Origin: JANXQG01 sp963780045
GTDB lineage: Bacteria; Planctomycetota; Planctomycetia; Pirellulales; Thermoguttaceae
Direction: 5' to 3'
NCBI GenBank assembly: GCA_963780045.1
Contig: CAVZZZ010000001.1
Location: forward strand, 806,001-870,000
DNA length: 64,000 nucleotides
Shown: one piece after another, positions 17,906 through 26,830 of the stretch
How the letters are laid out: every line of letters starts with the position of its first letter
How positions within the stretch are numbered: the stretch's first letter is position 1
Program-made: the position numbers and the translations under genes
Notes under the pieces: model-generated
Told to the model about the DNA's origin: nothing
The model's input: only the letters and a program-made list of their open reading frames with translations
The model's database searches: none

Positions 17906-18298
17906 GTCCGTCTCCTCGTGAGGTTGCCGCCGTCAGGACCGGCAAAGTCGTGCAAGTCGATAGCATCCTTACAAACGGATCGGCCGGAATTACCGCCACG
18001 GCAAGGAAATTCGATGCAGGCGGCACAAATTGCGCAGTTTGCCCAGACGCCGCCGGGCATTGCGGCACGAAAGGGTACGGTTTCTCGCGGTGCATCTCGT
18101 CGCGGTTTACCGCCCGATTTATTCTTCGCGATTTGAACATGAAGGTTTCCCCCGTGTTTTCGGCCATTTTCCAACCTTGCGCGAGTAGAGTCGAGAGGTG
18201 GCGCGGTGGGGTAGGTTTCGGCATAATTCCGTTTCAGGGTTTCCCCGTTCGGGTCTCAATAGCCGCATACCGTGCTCCGTCTCCATCTCCCGCTCGTC

Positions 18299-18331
18299 GA
18301 ACCGGACGGGCCGATTTACAGCATCCGGCTC
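18299..18331 (-). ncRNA. Group II intron domain V
   Basis: A 33-nt hairpin: GAGCCGGATGC at the 5' side pairs with CGTCCGGTTC at the 3' side, with an internal bulge and a GTAAAT loop region. This is the conserved catalytic core of group II introns. Confidence 0.7.
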
Positions 18332-18342
18332 TCGGACAAGGG

Positions 18343-19097
18343 TCATGAGTTCGCCCACGAGTGACGACGCTGGAAGCGAGTCAGGTTCACCAAGCCGAGC
18401 TTCCGCTCCAGATAGGTGTCGGGGAATTGGCGATACCCTTGATTTCTGACTTTGAACTTCCGGCGTAGCCACCGACGGACCCGGTATCGGACGTGATCAT
18501 GCACGATCTCGAACGCCGGGGTGTAGGTTCCGTAACCGAAGTAGTTGGCCCACCCGTGCAACACTCCGTTGACTTGGTAGACTAACGCTTCCGGCCGGAT
18601 GAACGTCGGCAGTTTGCCGACCAGCTCGTTGAGCCGCCGGCAGACGCCGAGCACCTTCTTGTGCGAGGGTTTCGCACCGATGTAGGCCCCGCCGGTTCGC
18701 GGCGAGTACATCCGACCGAACGTATACCCAAGGAAGTTGAACGATTCGGCAGGCAGGCGACAGACGTGCGTTTTCGTTTCGTTGCCCGTCCGGTTTGGGC
18801 AGATAAACCCGCCGCACCGGTTGCGGTTGATACCGTTTCGTTCGCAGTTCCTCCGTCAGTTCGTCCAACCACGTTGCCACGCCGTACTTCGCGATGTCGT
18901 CGAACGTCTGGCCGTCAACGCCCGGCGTGCCGCCGTTGCTGCGGCATTTCGCGTAGGCGGCTTCCAGCACGTCGCGGCGGTACACCTTGTCGTACAGGGC
19001 ATAGAAACGGAAGTTGGGCGCACTCTTCGCTTTGTCATGCAGCGCCGCGCGGAGTTTCTGCACGGGATCGATGTTGGTAGGCTTGTCGCCAATCATT
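18343..19097 (-). pseudogene. ltrA: Group II intron reverse transcriptase/maturase with deleted core
   Basis: ATG 19097 has GGAGG at good spacing. The N-terminus is normal: FRFYALYDKVYRRDVL, NGGTPGVDGQTFDDI and RRVYLPKPDGQ (RT0-1 region). Right after this the DNA jumps to sequence that normally lies beyond the active site: THVCRLPAESFNFLGYTFGR, then the thumb/maturase part (KPSHKKVLGVCRRLNELV, GWANYFGYGTYTPAF) to 18343. The catalytic YADD and all strands around it are missing, and the join shifts the frame. The product cannot reverse-transcribe; any maturase activity is doubtful. Confidence 0.85.
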
Positions 19098-19597
19098 CTG
19101 TGCTTTCCTCCATTCGTACGCTGATCCTTGAACTGAGGCCCCTTTGCTCCACCGGCATTACCCGGCTTCAACGCTCGTACGGGCCTCTCCGTCACCGCCG
19201 GCGACCGGACTCGGACCCTCGCGGGCCGCCCGTTGGTGGCGTGCCGGCCACCATCGCCTTCGGCTTCCCGTGCTTTCTGCATGTTCCTTCGATGCATGCT
19301 GTCGTTCTTTACCCCGGCGGACCGGCAAGGTGCATCTATCGCTTCTTCCCTTGCCGTGCTAGCCTTCCCTGCCAAGGTGCAAGGTCGGCATCCACATCAG
19401 GTTCTTTCGAGGCCTCGTCGAACGTTCACTTGCGTTACGGCCTGCATCGTCGCGGAGTCACCCTACGCGGTGCCCCTTTCCATCGAAGGCTCCGACGGAT
19501 TCGTTGCCCCCTCCGCCGCTTCGATTGCTACTGGGCAAGCGACTATTCCCAGGCGGGACTTGCACCCGCTGAAACATACAAACATTCACGGCGCACA

Positions 19598-20172
19598 CCT
19601 TGAATGAAGTTTGACCGAACCTTGGTATTCCCGCCTCCGGGTGGTTCATGCACCAGCGTGCGGCAGGGAGCGGGGAGTTGAAGCCCGAAGCGCAAGCGAG
19701 GCCAAGTGGTTGATTCGACCGCGGATCGCGCCGATGGTCGCGGATACCGCGTTGCCGCCTGGCCTCTCCCGCCACTCATTTTTCTGCCACACATTTTTCT
19801 GTCGTTCATCCCTCATCCCTCGACACTTGCCACTTTTTCTCCCCTCGCCCGCCGGGAGAGGGGCCGGGGGGTGAGGGTGTTTTTGCCCCATTATACACGA
19901 TTCTTAACGTGTGTCAACAAAATGCCGGACTTGTCGTTCGCCTCGCGCCGCAAGTCCTTGCCCCGCAAGGCTTTGCGCCGCTTGACATTTGTTTGCGTTT
20001 TGCTGCGATACACCATTGGCGGAGGCTATGCGAAAATAGCGCAAGTCCAAGCCAGCAAAGGAGTTGGGAATTTCAGCCGGATTGGCGGCTGCCGGCCAAG
20101 AAAACGGCCGCCGGACGCGATCTATAGTTGAACGGAACCTTTCCGTTGACTCTTGCGTGGGGTATTCCTGCT
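19598..20172. other. Gap between the intron remnant and cas4-cas1
   Basis: No supported gene. Bases 19840-19880 carry a dispersed repeat (CCCCTCGCCCGCCGGGAGAG then GGGGTGAGGGTG), also seen at 22596, 23502 and, inverted, 31164. The last 150 bases presumably hold the promoter of the cas adaptation genes, but no clear -35/-10 pair stands out. It contains no CRISPR repeats. Confidence 0.5.
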
Positions 20173-21924
20173 ATGGACGAGACTTTGTGGCCCGCTCGAA
20201 ACGTCGCCGAGTACGCCTACTGTCCGCGGCTGTTCTATTACATGGAGGTGGAGGGCATCCACGTTCCCAGCGAAGACACGGAGCAGGGAAACCGTGTCCA
20301 TCGCCGCGTCCACAAGCCTAGTCACGACAAGCCCGCTATCGAAGAGCGGCCCGACGGCTCGGAAGTGCCCGATCCCACGCGAACCGTCCGCGGCCTCACG
20401 CTCACGAGCAACGCATTGCAGCTCACCGCCACGATGGACCTCGTGGAAGTCGACGGCACGACCGCCGTGCCGGTCGAGTACCGCAAGGGCCGTCCCCGCC
20501 GCAAAAGTACTCATCTCGCTCCGCGAGATGGAAATGTGCCGCATCTCGCGGAGCGAGATGAATACGATGAGAACGGCGATGCTGCCTTCGAGCCTTGGCC
20601 GACCGACCGCATCCAGGCCGCGTTGCAAGCGATCTTGCTGACCGAGGCCGGCTACGAGGTCCCCGAAATCGCCATTTATTACGCCGCCGAAAAGCGCCGC
20701 CTGACGGTCCCTTTCGACGACGCCCTCCGCAACGAAGCTCTGGCAACTCTCGACGCGGCCAAGCGCGCCGCCGACGGCCCGCGGCCCCTGCCGCTTTTGA
20801 ACGATCCCCGCTGCGCCCGCTGTTCGCTCCTGCCGGTCTGTCTGCCCGACGAAGTCCACCAGCAGCGCGGCGATTGCGCGCCCTCGCTGCCGTCCACGCG
20901 CCGCCTCTGGCCGCCGCGCGACGAAGGGCTGCACCTCGTCAGCCAGCACGGCGGCACGCGGATCGGCGTCCGCGGCGCCGCCATGACCATCTCCGACGAA
21001 AACGGCGCCAAGGTCCGCGACGTGCCCCTGGCCAACCTCGAAAGCCTCACCCTGCTGGGCGGCGTGCAAATCTCCACCCAGGCCCTCACCCTCCTGGCCG
21101 AACGCGGCGTGCCGATCGCCTTCCTCTCCGCCGCAGGGCGGTTGACCGCGCTCGTCGATCCGCTGGATTCCGTCAGCGCCGAGACCCGCCGCGCCCAGGT
21201 CCGCCGCTTCGACCAGCCCGCCGTCTGCCTGGAGCTTTCCCGTACGCTTGTGGTGGCCAAGATCGCCAACCAGAGGACGCTGCTGATGCGGAACCATGCG
21301 GCCCTGCCCGCGCGGGTAGCGGAAGCGATGGCCGAAGAGGCCCGCCGCGCCGCCAAGGCCGAGAGCATCGACTCGCTCCGCGGGCACGAAGGGCAGGCCG
21401 CCGCGCTCTACTTTGCCAATTTCGCCGGCATGATCAAAAGCGAACTGGCGGCGGAGTTCGACGCCAACGGCCGCCAGCGCCGGCCGCCGCCCGACCCGGT
21501 CAACGCCTGCCTCTCTTTCGCTTATTCGATGCTCACGCACGAATGCACGGCCGCCTTGCGGACCGCGCGGCTGGAGCCTTCGATCGGGGCCTATCACGTC
21601 TCGCGGCCCGGCCGCCCGGCGCTCGCGCTGGACCTGATGGAGCCGTTCCGCCCGCTGGTGGCCGATTCGATCGCCATCACCGCCTTCAATCGCGGCGAGC
21701 TGCAAGCCGGGCATTTCTTCCGCACCTCCGCCGGCGCGATGTTTACCGAGGACGGCCGCAAGGCGTTTTTCGGCGTGTATGGGCGGCGGATGGACGAAGA
21801 GGTGACGCATCCCGTGTTCGACTACAAGCTCAGTTACCGGCGGATGCTGATGCTGCACGCCAAAATGATCGCCGCTTGGCTCGTCGGCGAAGTGCCCACC
21901 CTGGCCTTCCTCACGACGAGGTGA
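20173..21924 (+). CDS. cas4-cas1: Cas4-Cas1 fusion protein (type I-G adaptation)
   Basis: About 583 aa. The Cas4 part (residues 1 to about 245) has RNVAEYAYCPRLFYYMEVEG with the first Fe-S cysteine, VPVEYRKGRPRR at the nuclease core, and the cysteine cluster RCARCSLLPVC. The Cas1 part has the N-terminal beta domain (LHLVSQHGGTRIGVRG, LTLLAERGVPIAFLS) and the helical catalytic domain with Glu in RGHEGQAAALYF and His/Asp in SIGAYHVSRPG...ALDLMEPFRP. The fusion is characteristic of subtype I-G (I-U): Cas4 trims prespacers and Cas1-Cas2 integrates them. The frame is intact, unlike the effector genes. Codons about 112-131 come from a perfect palindrome (20507-20565) sitting in a Cas4 loop. ATG 20173 is preferred to the upstream TTG. 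Confidence 0.95.
   Translation: MDETLWPARNVAEYAYCPRLFYYMEVEGIHVPSEDTEQGNRVHRRVHKPSHDKPAIEERPDGSEVPDPTRTVRGLTLTSNALQLTATMDLVEVDGTTAVPVEYRKGRPRRKSTHLAPRDGNVPHLAERDEYDENGDAAFEPWPTDRIQAALQAILLTEAGYEVPEIAIYYAAEKRRLTVPFDDALRNEALATLDAAKRAADGPRPLPLLNDPRCARCSLLPVCLPDEVHQQRGDCAPSLPSTRRLWPPRDEGLHLVSQHGGTRIGVRGAAMTISDENGAKVRDVPLANLESLTLLGGVQISTQALTLLAERGVPIAFLSAAGRLTALVDPLDSVSAETRRAQVRRFDQPAVCLELSRTLVVAKIANQRTLLMRNHAALPARVAEAMAEEARRAAKAESIDSLRGHEGQAAALYFANFAGMIKSELAAEFDANGRQRRPPPDPVNACLSFAYSMLTHECTAALRTARLEPSIGAYHVSRPGRPALALDLMEPFRPLVADSIAITAFNRGELQAGHFFRTSAGAMFTEDGRKAFFGVYGRRMDEEVTHPVFDYKLSYRRMLMLHAKMIAAWLVGEVPTLAFLTTR
20507..20565. repeat. Perfect inverted repeat inside the Cas4 domain
   Basis: TCATCTCGCTCCGCGAGATG (20511-20530) is matched exactly by its reverse complement at 20542-20561 around an 11-base loop; the arms extend to GTAC/GTAT with one mismatch. 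The element is translated in frame. Confidence 0.85.
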
Positions 21925-22020
21925 GAGCGGAGAGCACGGAGCTGGGAGGGATGAGAGATGACGGATGAACGATGAGAGATGAAAGATGAGGGATGAAAGA
22001 CAAGTTGCCGGGGCACGACG

Positions 22021-22262
22021 CAGTGAGGCCGCTTCAGCGGTCTTTTCCGCGCAGCGGTATTAGGGCCGTGCTTTAGCACGGTCGTAGATCGCCCGGCCCC
22101 GCCAAACCCTCGCCGCCCCGCACCCCGCCCGCCGTAGGCGGCGGGGGGGTGCGGGGCGGCGAACTAACAAACAAACTCGCGCGTCGCGTCCCACCCGCCG
22201 TGAACGGCGGGCCGACTACCGCTTCGCGGGAAAGGGGCATGAATGCCCCTCCCTGCTCCCTG
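22021..22262. repeat. Composite palindromic element, copy 1 (between cas1 and cas2)
   Basis: Modules in order: CCGCTTCAGCGGTC hairpin, CCGCGCAGCGGTATTAGGGC, GTGCTTTAGCAC hairpin, a GC-rich hairpin around CCGCCGTAGGCGGCGG, ACCCGCCGTGAACGGCGGG, CCGCTTCGCGGGAAAGGGGC and ATGAATGCCCCTCCCTG. The same order recurs at 23218-23475. It ends six bases before the cas2 start. The preceding 60 bases are tandem GATGAGAGATGA-like repeats. Confidence 0.75.
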
Positions 22263-22267
22263 CCTAT

Positions 22268-22558
22268 ATGCGACGTTGTTACCTGGTTTGCTACGACATC
22301 AGCAACGACAAGCGGCTCCGTCAGATTTTCAAGCTGATGAAGGGCTACGGTGAGCATTGGCAGTATTCGATCTTCTTCTGCGTCCTGCGTCCCATCGACC
22401 GCGTGCGGATGCAAGGCGAGCTGGAAGACACGATGAACCAGAAGGATGACCAGGTCCTCATCATCGACCTCGGCGAGAACCAAGCCGCCGCCCGCGCCGC
22501 CACGACCGTCTTGGGCCAGGCGCTTGGCGGCATGGAAATGGGCGTCGTGGTGGTGTGA
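22268..22558 (+). CDS. cas2: CRISPR integrase subunit Cas2
   Basis: A 96-aa ferredoxin-like protein. It starts MRRCYLVCYDISNDKRLRQI, with the conserved Asp after the first strand, then MKGYGEHWQYSIFFCVL, and ends in the VLIIDLGENQA strand and a GMEMGVVVV tail. It forms the centre of the Cas1-Cas2 integration complex. It is separated from cas4-cas1 by 343 bases of repeats, so the usual tight coupling has been lost. No ribosome binding site is obvious; the composite repeat occupies that position. Confidence 0.93.
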   Translation: MRRCYLVCYDISNDKRLRQIFKLMKGYGEHWQYSIFFCVLRPIDRVRMQGELEDTMNQKDDQVLIIDLGENQAAARAATTVLGQALGGMEMGVVVV

Positions 22559-22595
22559 GGGCGGGGAACGGGGAGCACGGAGCTGCGGGAGACAA

Positions 22596-22632
22596 TCCCC
22601 TCGCCCGCCGGGAGAGGGTTAGGGTGAGGGCG
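22596..22632. repeat. Dispersed CCCTCGCCCGCCGGGAGAGG repeat
   Basis: Sequence ATCCCCTCGCCCGCCGGGAG followed by AGGGTTAGGGTGAGGGC. Relatives occur at 19840-19880, 23502-23538 and (inverted) 31164-31200. Intergenic only in this window. Confidence 0.6.
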
Positions 22633-22799
22633 GATCTGCGGGCGACCCCATCCACCTCGCGTGGATGGTGATGGAGGTTTGAAAGCTAGAACGGACGAAG
22701 CGATGAGCCTTAAGACCCCATCCAGCTTGTCTGGATCGGTGAATCAGATTGTTTGGCTAGCCGAGGGCTCCGTGCGAGCGGGTCGCCGTACCACTGCGC

Positions 22800-23012
22800 T
22801 CACACGGCCAACTCCTCCACCACCACACCGCCCGACGCCGCCGGCCCATCATCAGGTTCGAGGTAGAGTTCGATCGCCTCGCGGATATTCGCCCGCGCCT
22901 CGTCCAGGGAATCACCTTCGGAGATACATCCCGGCAACGCGGGCACGTAGGCGGTGTATCCACCCTCGTCGGACGGCTCGAAAACGACCTTCACTTGCAC
23001 GCTCTGCCTCAC
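22800..23012 (-). CDS. hicB: HicB-family antitoxin
   Basis: A 70-aa protein with the HicB partial RNase-H-like fold: VKVVFEPSDEGGYTAYVPAL, PGCISEGDSLDEARANIREA, then IELYLEPDD. It has no C-terminal DNA-binding domain. The start is GTG 23012; GTG 23000 with GAGG upstream is an alternative. It lies just downstream of a truncated hicA on the same strand, the standard hicAB order. It closely resembles the second HicB at 23632. Confidence 0.8.
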   Translation of the reverse strand: MRQSVQVKVVFEPSDEGGYTAYVPALPGCISEGDSLDEARANIREAIELYLEPDDGPAASGGVVVEELAV

Positions 23013-23063
23013 TGCTTAGAAGTTGCAAAATGGACCGTTTCGGTTCGCGGTCCTGCTACAATT

Positions 23064-23215
23064 CTACAATGCGCGAAGAAACGTTTCGAGCGGGATTTCG
23101 GCCTGATTAAGAATCTTGCTGAGCGTGCTCCGCTTGACGGGCTTGTGTGCGGGCACGGTGATTTTCACCGTTCCTTCGGCCGTCGTCCTTTCAAGGCGTA
23201 TGTGGCTGCCGTGCC
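23064..23215 (-). pseudogene. hicA: Truncated HicA toxin
   Basis: The minus-strand frame GSHIRLERTTAEGTVKITVP, then AHKPVKRSTLSKILNQAEIP and a LETFLRAL end matches the C-terminal two thirds of HicA mRNA interferases, including the catalytic-type GSH. Everything upstream, with the start codon, is replaced by the composite palindromic element beginning at 23218. No product is expected, leaving hicB an orphan. Confidence 0.75.
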
Positions 23216-23217
23216 AA

Positions 23218-23475
23218 TGAGACCGCTTCAGCGGTCTTTCCGCGTAGCGGTATTAGGGCCGCGCTTTAGCCCGGTCCAGCGGCGCCGACACACGGCGCCC
23301 GCCCCACGATTCGCCGCCCGGCCCGACCCCGCCGCCTCTGGCGGCGGGGTCGGGCCGGGGCGGCGGACGACCAGATCACTGAGCACCGCGACCGCCTAAC
23401 CCGCCGTAAACAGAACGGGCCTAACACCGCTTCGCGGCCAAAGGGGCATGAATGCCCCTCGCTGCCTCCCTGCCC
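23218..23475. repeat. Composite palindromic element, copy 2 (truncates hicA)
   Basis: Same module order as 22021-22262: GACCGCTTCAGCGGTCTTTC, CGCGTAGCGGTATTAGGGCC, GCGCTTTAGC, a long GC-rich hairpin (CCGACCCCGCCGCCTCTGGC and its complement), AACCCGCCGTAAACAG, ACCGCTTCGCGGCCAAAGGG and GCATGAATGCCCCTC. Flanks are conserved and the central hairpins differ. Confidence 0.75.
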
Positions 23476-23501
23476 CATGCTCCCCGCCCGTCGCCGAAAT
23501 C

Positions 23502-23538
23502 CCCCCTCGCCCGCCGGGAGAGGGTCGGTGTGAGGGCA
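23502..23538. repeat. Dispersed CCCTCGCCCGCCGGGAGAGG repeat
   Basis: CCCCTCGCCCGCCGGGAGAG followed by GGTCGGTGTGAGGGCAC; same family as 22596-22632. Confidence 0.55.
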
Positions 23539-23631
23539 CTATGGGACGTGCATTTTCTTCCCGCCCGCTTTTTTGGGCACCCCACCCCCTTGACGCTTGA
23601 ACATGCGTGTAGTAGTCTCGCCGAAACGCCG

Positions 23632-23829
23632 TCAGATTTCCAAGTTCTCGACCACGACGCCGTCCGATGGGGGCTGCTCGTCGGGCTCGAAGTAGACCGC
23701 AACGGCCTCACGGATGTTCTGCCGCGCTTCGTCCAGAGACTCGCCTTCCGAGACGCATCCGGGGAGCGCGGGCACATGAACCGTAAAGCCCCCTTCGTCC
23801 GACGGCGCGTATACCACCGTAAAACGCAT
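23632..23829 (-). CDS. Second HicB-family antitoxin (no HicA partner seen)
   Basis: A 65-aa protein: MRFTVVYAPSDEGGFTVHVP, ALPGCVSEGESLDEARQNIR, then a VYFEPDEQPP tail. It shares its core with the HicB at 22800 and is probably its paralogue. No HicA-like frame is found on either side. It ends about 290 bases before cas3 and is antisense to it. Confidence 0.75.
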   Translation of the reverse strand: MRFTVVYAPSDEGGFTVHVPALPGCVSEGESLDEARQNIREAVAVYFEPDEQPPSDGVVVENLEI

Positions 23830-24120
23830 ATTCAGCCTCGCATTGTGGAATTAGTTTTGGGATTTGACAAGCTTTCGACAGGCCGCCCGCGATCAATGCA
23901 CCGGGCATCCTCCGTTAGCGCACAACGTCAATGGGGCCGCGGTCATTCGACTGCGGAAGGCTCTGGCATTCGCTACCCACCGGAAAAAAAGAAAATCCTT
24001 CAATGGCGCCGGTTGTATGCCGTGAGCGTTTTGAGTATAACGAATTCGGATGTGAATGTCAAATCCTCCCGGACCCTCCTAAGAAAAACAAAATGAACTT
24101 TGAAATGGGTTCCAGGAATA

Positions 24121-26830
24121 TGAGCGACAAGATTGACTTCCGATCGGCCTTTCACGGCGGCTAACCGGTAACGACCCCTTTCACTGGCAAACCGCTTTAT
24201 TCGAGCGGTTTGTTCAAGGCGACCTTCCGTCGACTTGCGACTTGCCGACAGGGCTAGGCAAGACTGCGGTCATCCCAATTTGGCTCATTGCGTTGGTTGC
24301 TGCACCGGAGAGGTCGGCGCGACGGCTAGAGTTACGTCGGTGAACCGCCGCACCGTTGTAGATCAATCGACCGCCGAAGCGGAAAAACTGCAATTGCGGC
24401 TCCGCAACTCGGATCGCGAGGACATCGCTCATGAAGACGGGATCGTCCTGAAGACGTTAGCTGGCGATTTGCGGAAGTTGTGCGCGTTTCGAGACGACGA
24501 AGTCGGTCCGTTGGCCATCAGCACGCTTCGCGGACAATTCGCGGACAACGGCGAATGGTGCGCCAATCCGGCGCGTCCAGCGTTGATCGTTGGAACGGTC
24601 GATATGATCGGCAGTCGCCTCTTGTTCAGTGGCTACAACATTGGCTTCAAGGCCAAGCCCCTGCACGCCGGATTCCTCGGACAGGACGTGCTGCTGGTCC
24701 ACGACGAAGCACACTTGGAGCCGGCGTTCCAAAAGCTCTTGGAAAAGGTCGAGTTGGAACAACGGCAGGGCGAAGGTGGCGGAAAGTTGCCATGGCCCAA
24801 ACTTCGCATCATGGCCCTCACCGCCACCGCGCGGAACGGCAAAAACGCCCCAGGAGGAGATTCTGGGACGTTCGAATTGACGCCGGAGGAGCGGCAGCCT
24901 CCGATGGTGCTTCCCGATCCCCCAACGCTGCCGATTCATAGAGTCTGGCGACGGCTTAAGCGCGAAGAAATCGCTTTCTTTTCATGCTGCCAAGGCGGAA
25001 AAGGGTGCGGTTGCAAGAAGAATCGCAGGACTAGCCGCCGAGCACGCGGACCAGCGCTGCAAATGTTCCTGTTTTCGTTCGGACGCTTGATGACTTCGTC
25101 GTCGTAAGGGGCGAGCTTGAAAAAACTAAACGAAACATTCTAACTTTAACCGGCACTATGCGCGGCAAAGAGCGCGACGACTTGGTTAGAGCGAGAACTT
25201 CCGTCGATTTCGCCAAGGGGCCAAACCGCCCGAAACCGTCTACCTCCTCTGCACATCCGCCGGCGAGGTCGGCATTGACATCTCTGCCGACCAAATGGTT
25301 TGCGACCTTTCGACGTACGAGAGCATGGCGCAGCGACTCGGCCGCGTCAACCGGTTTGGGGATGGCGACGCTCGAGTGGATGTTGTCCACCAAAGCGCGA
25401 TCGACACTCAGGACAGACTAGCAACGGCTCGCGAGAACACCCTCAAGCTGCTCTTGCAACTTCCACAACTGCCGTCATCCGCCCACTCGCCCGAGGCGGT
25501 TCGCTATGACGCCAGTCCAAAGGCGCTTGGCGACCTGAGGAACCGCGCCGATCTCCCCTGCGAGGTCAGCGATGCATATTCGCCCGCCGACGATGCTGGA
25601 CGCCACGGAGATTCTCTTGGACGCCTGGGCTTTACGTCAATTCGCGAGCGAATGCCCGGCCGGCCGCCCGTCGCGCCCTACCTGCACGGCGTTCCGGAAT
25701 GGGAGCCGCCGGAAAGCTACGTCGCGTGGCGCGAAGAGGTCGACTTGGTCAGCGGCGAGCTACTCGAAGGCTATCCGCCCGACGATTTGCTGGACGACTA
25801 TCCGCTCAAGCCAAGAGAACTCTTGCCATCGCAGGCGGCGGGTTTTTGACGTGCTTCAGACGCTCGCAAAGAGGTTTCCCGAGGCGCCGCTTTGGATTGT
25901 CGACGAAGAAGGGAGAGTCAAGGTACGGCAACTCGGCAGACTGGCGGACCCTTCCGCGACACAGGCCGCGACCAAGAGGCCGCTGATCGCCGAAATCGAG
26001 GATTGCACGGTTTTGCTGCCGCCGTTTGTGGGCGGCTTGAGTACCAACGGAACGCTCGACGGAGAATCGACCGTCGCCAACAACGTTGCGGACATTGACG
26101 AGCCGGTGAATGAGCCCGCGTCCGCCTATGGTCAAACGAAGTGAACGATACCAACAAAACCGCTGGAATGAGGTTGGTCCGCAGCATCGACGCAAGCGAT
26201 TCCGACGACGAGGAAGAGCAATCGACGTGGGATTGGTACAAACAGCGAGTTCCGGAAGGGTCGCGCACCGCAAGACTGCCCGTGCTCTTTGAAATCCACG
26301 TCGGCGACGCCGTCCGACAGACCGACGGCATCCTTGGCGGGCTCAAATTGCCCGACGAGTTGCGCGCGGTTCGCGTCGCCGCCAACCTGCACGATCAGGG
26401 CAAGCTTAGGCCGCAGTTCCAATTCCTGCTGGGAAATCGCGACTTTCCTCGCGTGGCGCTTGCCAAGTCTGGGAAAGCCCGCGCAAAGCCGCGGAAACCT
26501 ACCGCCACGAGTTCGGCTCGCTCTTTGACGCGCGAGAGGAGAGAGAGTTCCGGCTATTGTCGGCCGATATGCAGGACGTTGTCCTGCACCTGATTGCCGC
26601 GCATCACGGCCGCGCGGCCGTGTTTCGGACTAGGCGAGGCGTTTGACCCCTGCCGCGCAATCCGAAGCGGAGTCGATAGCCGCGGAAACCGTCCGCCGCT
26701 TGGCGCGGCTTCAGCGCAAGTACGGCCGCTGGGGCCTGGCCTACCTCGAATCGCTGCTCGCGCTGCCGACTGGGCGGCCAGCGCCGAGCCCTCGGAGTTC
26801 CTCAACGACGTCAATGGGAGCACGAAATGA
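24121..26830 (+). pseudogene. cas3: Type I-G Cas3 helicase-HD nuclease, split by about ten frameshifts
   Basis: Coding segments in three frames join into one I-G Cas3. Start: ATG 24121 (MSDKIDFRSAFH), then LTGNDPFHWQTALFERFV, Walker A region CDLPTGLGKTAVIP, VVNRRTV-like segment near 24345, DEAH box LLVHDEAHLEPAFQ (near 24705), IMALTATARN, VPVFVRTLDDFVVVRGELEK, CTSAGEVGIDISADQMVCDL and AQRLGRVNRFGDG, then the C-terminal HD part with AVRVAANLHDQGKLRPQF. Shifts are seen near 24165, 24330, 24955, 25065, 25195, 25600, 25650, 25840, 26480 and 26640. A GTG at 26141 could start a separate HD protein. The gene ends ATGA-coupled to csb3. Conserved blocks are intact between shifts, so indel error or very recent decay are both possible. 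Confidence 0.85.

Larger units (their letters stand above)
18180..19597 (-). mobile_element. Group II intron remnant
   Basis: On the minus strand the 5' end has GTGCGCCGTGAATG followed by GCGGGTGCAAGTCCCGCC, a typical domain I start. The maturase/RT frame and a domain V hairpin (18299-18331) follow, then GACCCGAACGGGGAAACCCT and a TCTCGACTCTACTC tail near 18180. Both boundaries are estimates. The element is about 1.4 kb rather than 2-2.5 kb, because most of the RT domain is deleted. It lies in the gap between the BBP7 gene and the cas locus. Confidence 0.75.

Noticed and set aside
20122..21858. Minus-strand frame of 578 codons opposite cas4-cas1
   Set aside because: No recognisable domain, while the plus strand has complete Cas4 and Cas1 signatures.
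26141..26144. GTGA overlap suggesting cas3 helicase and HD nuclease are two separate genes
   Set aside because: Not fully excluded, but I-G Cas3 proteins are normally one chain with a C-terminal HD part, and so many frameshifts occur around it that a one-gene reading is simpler.
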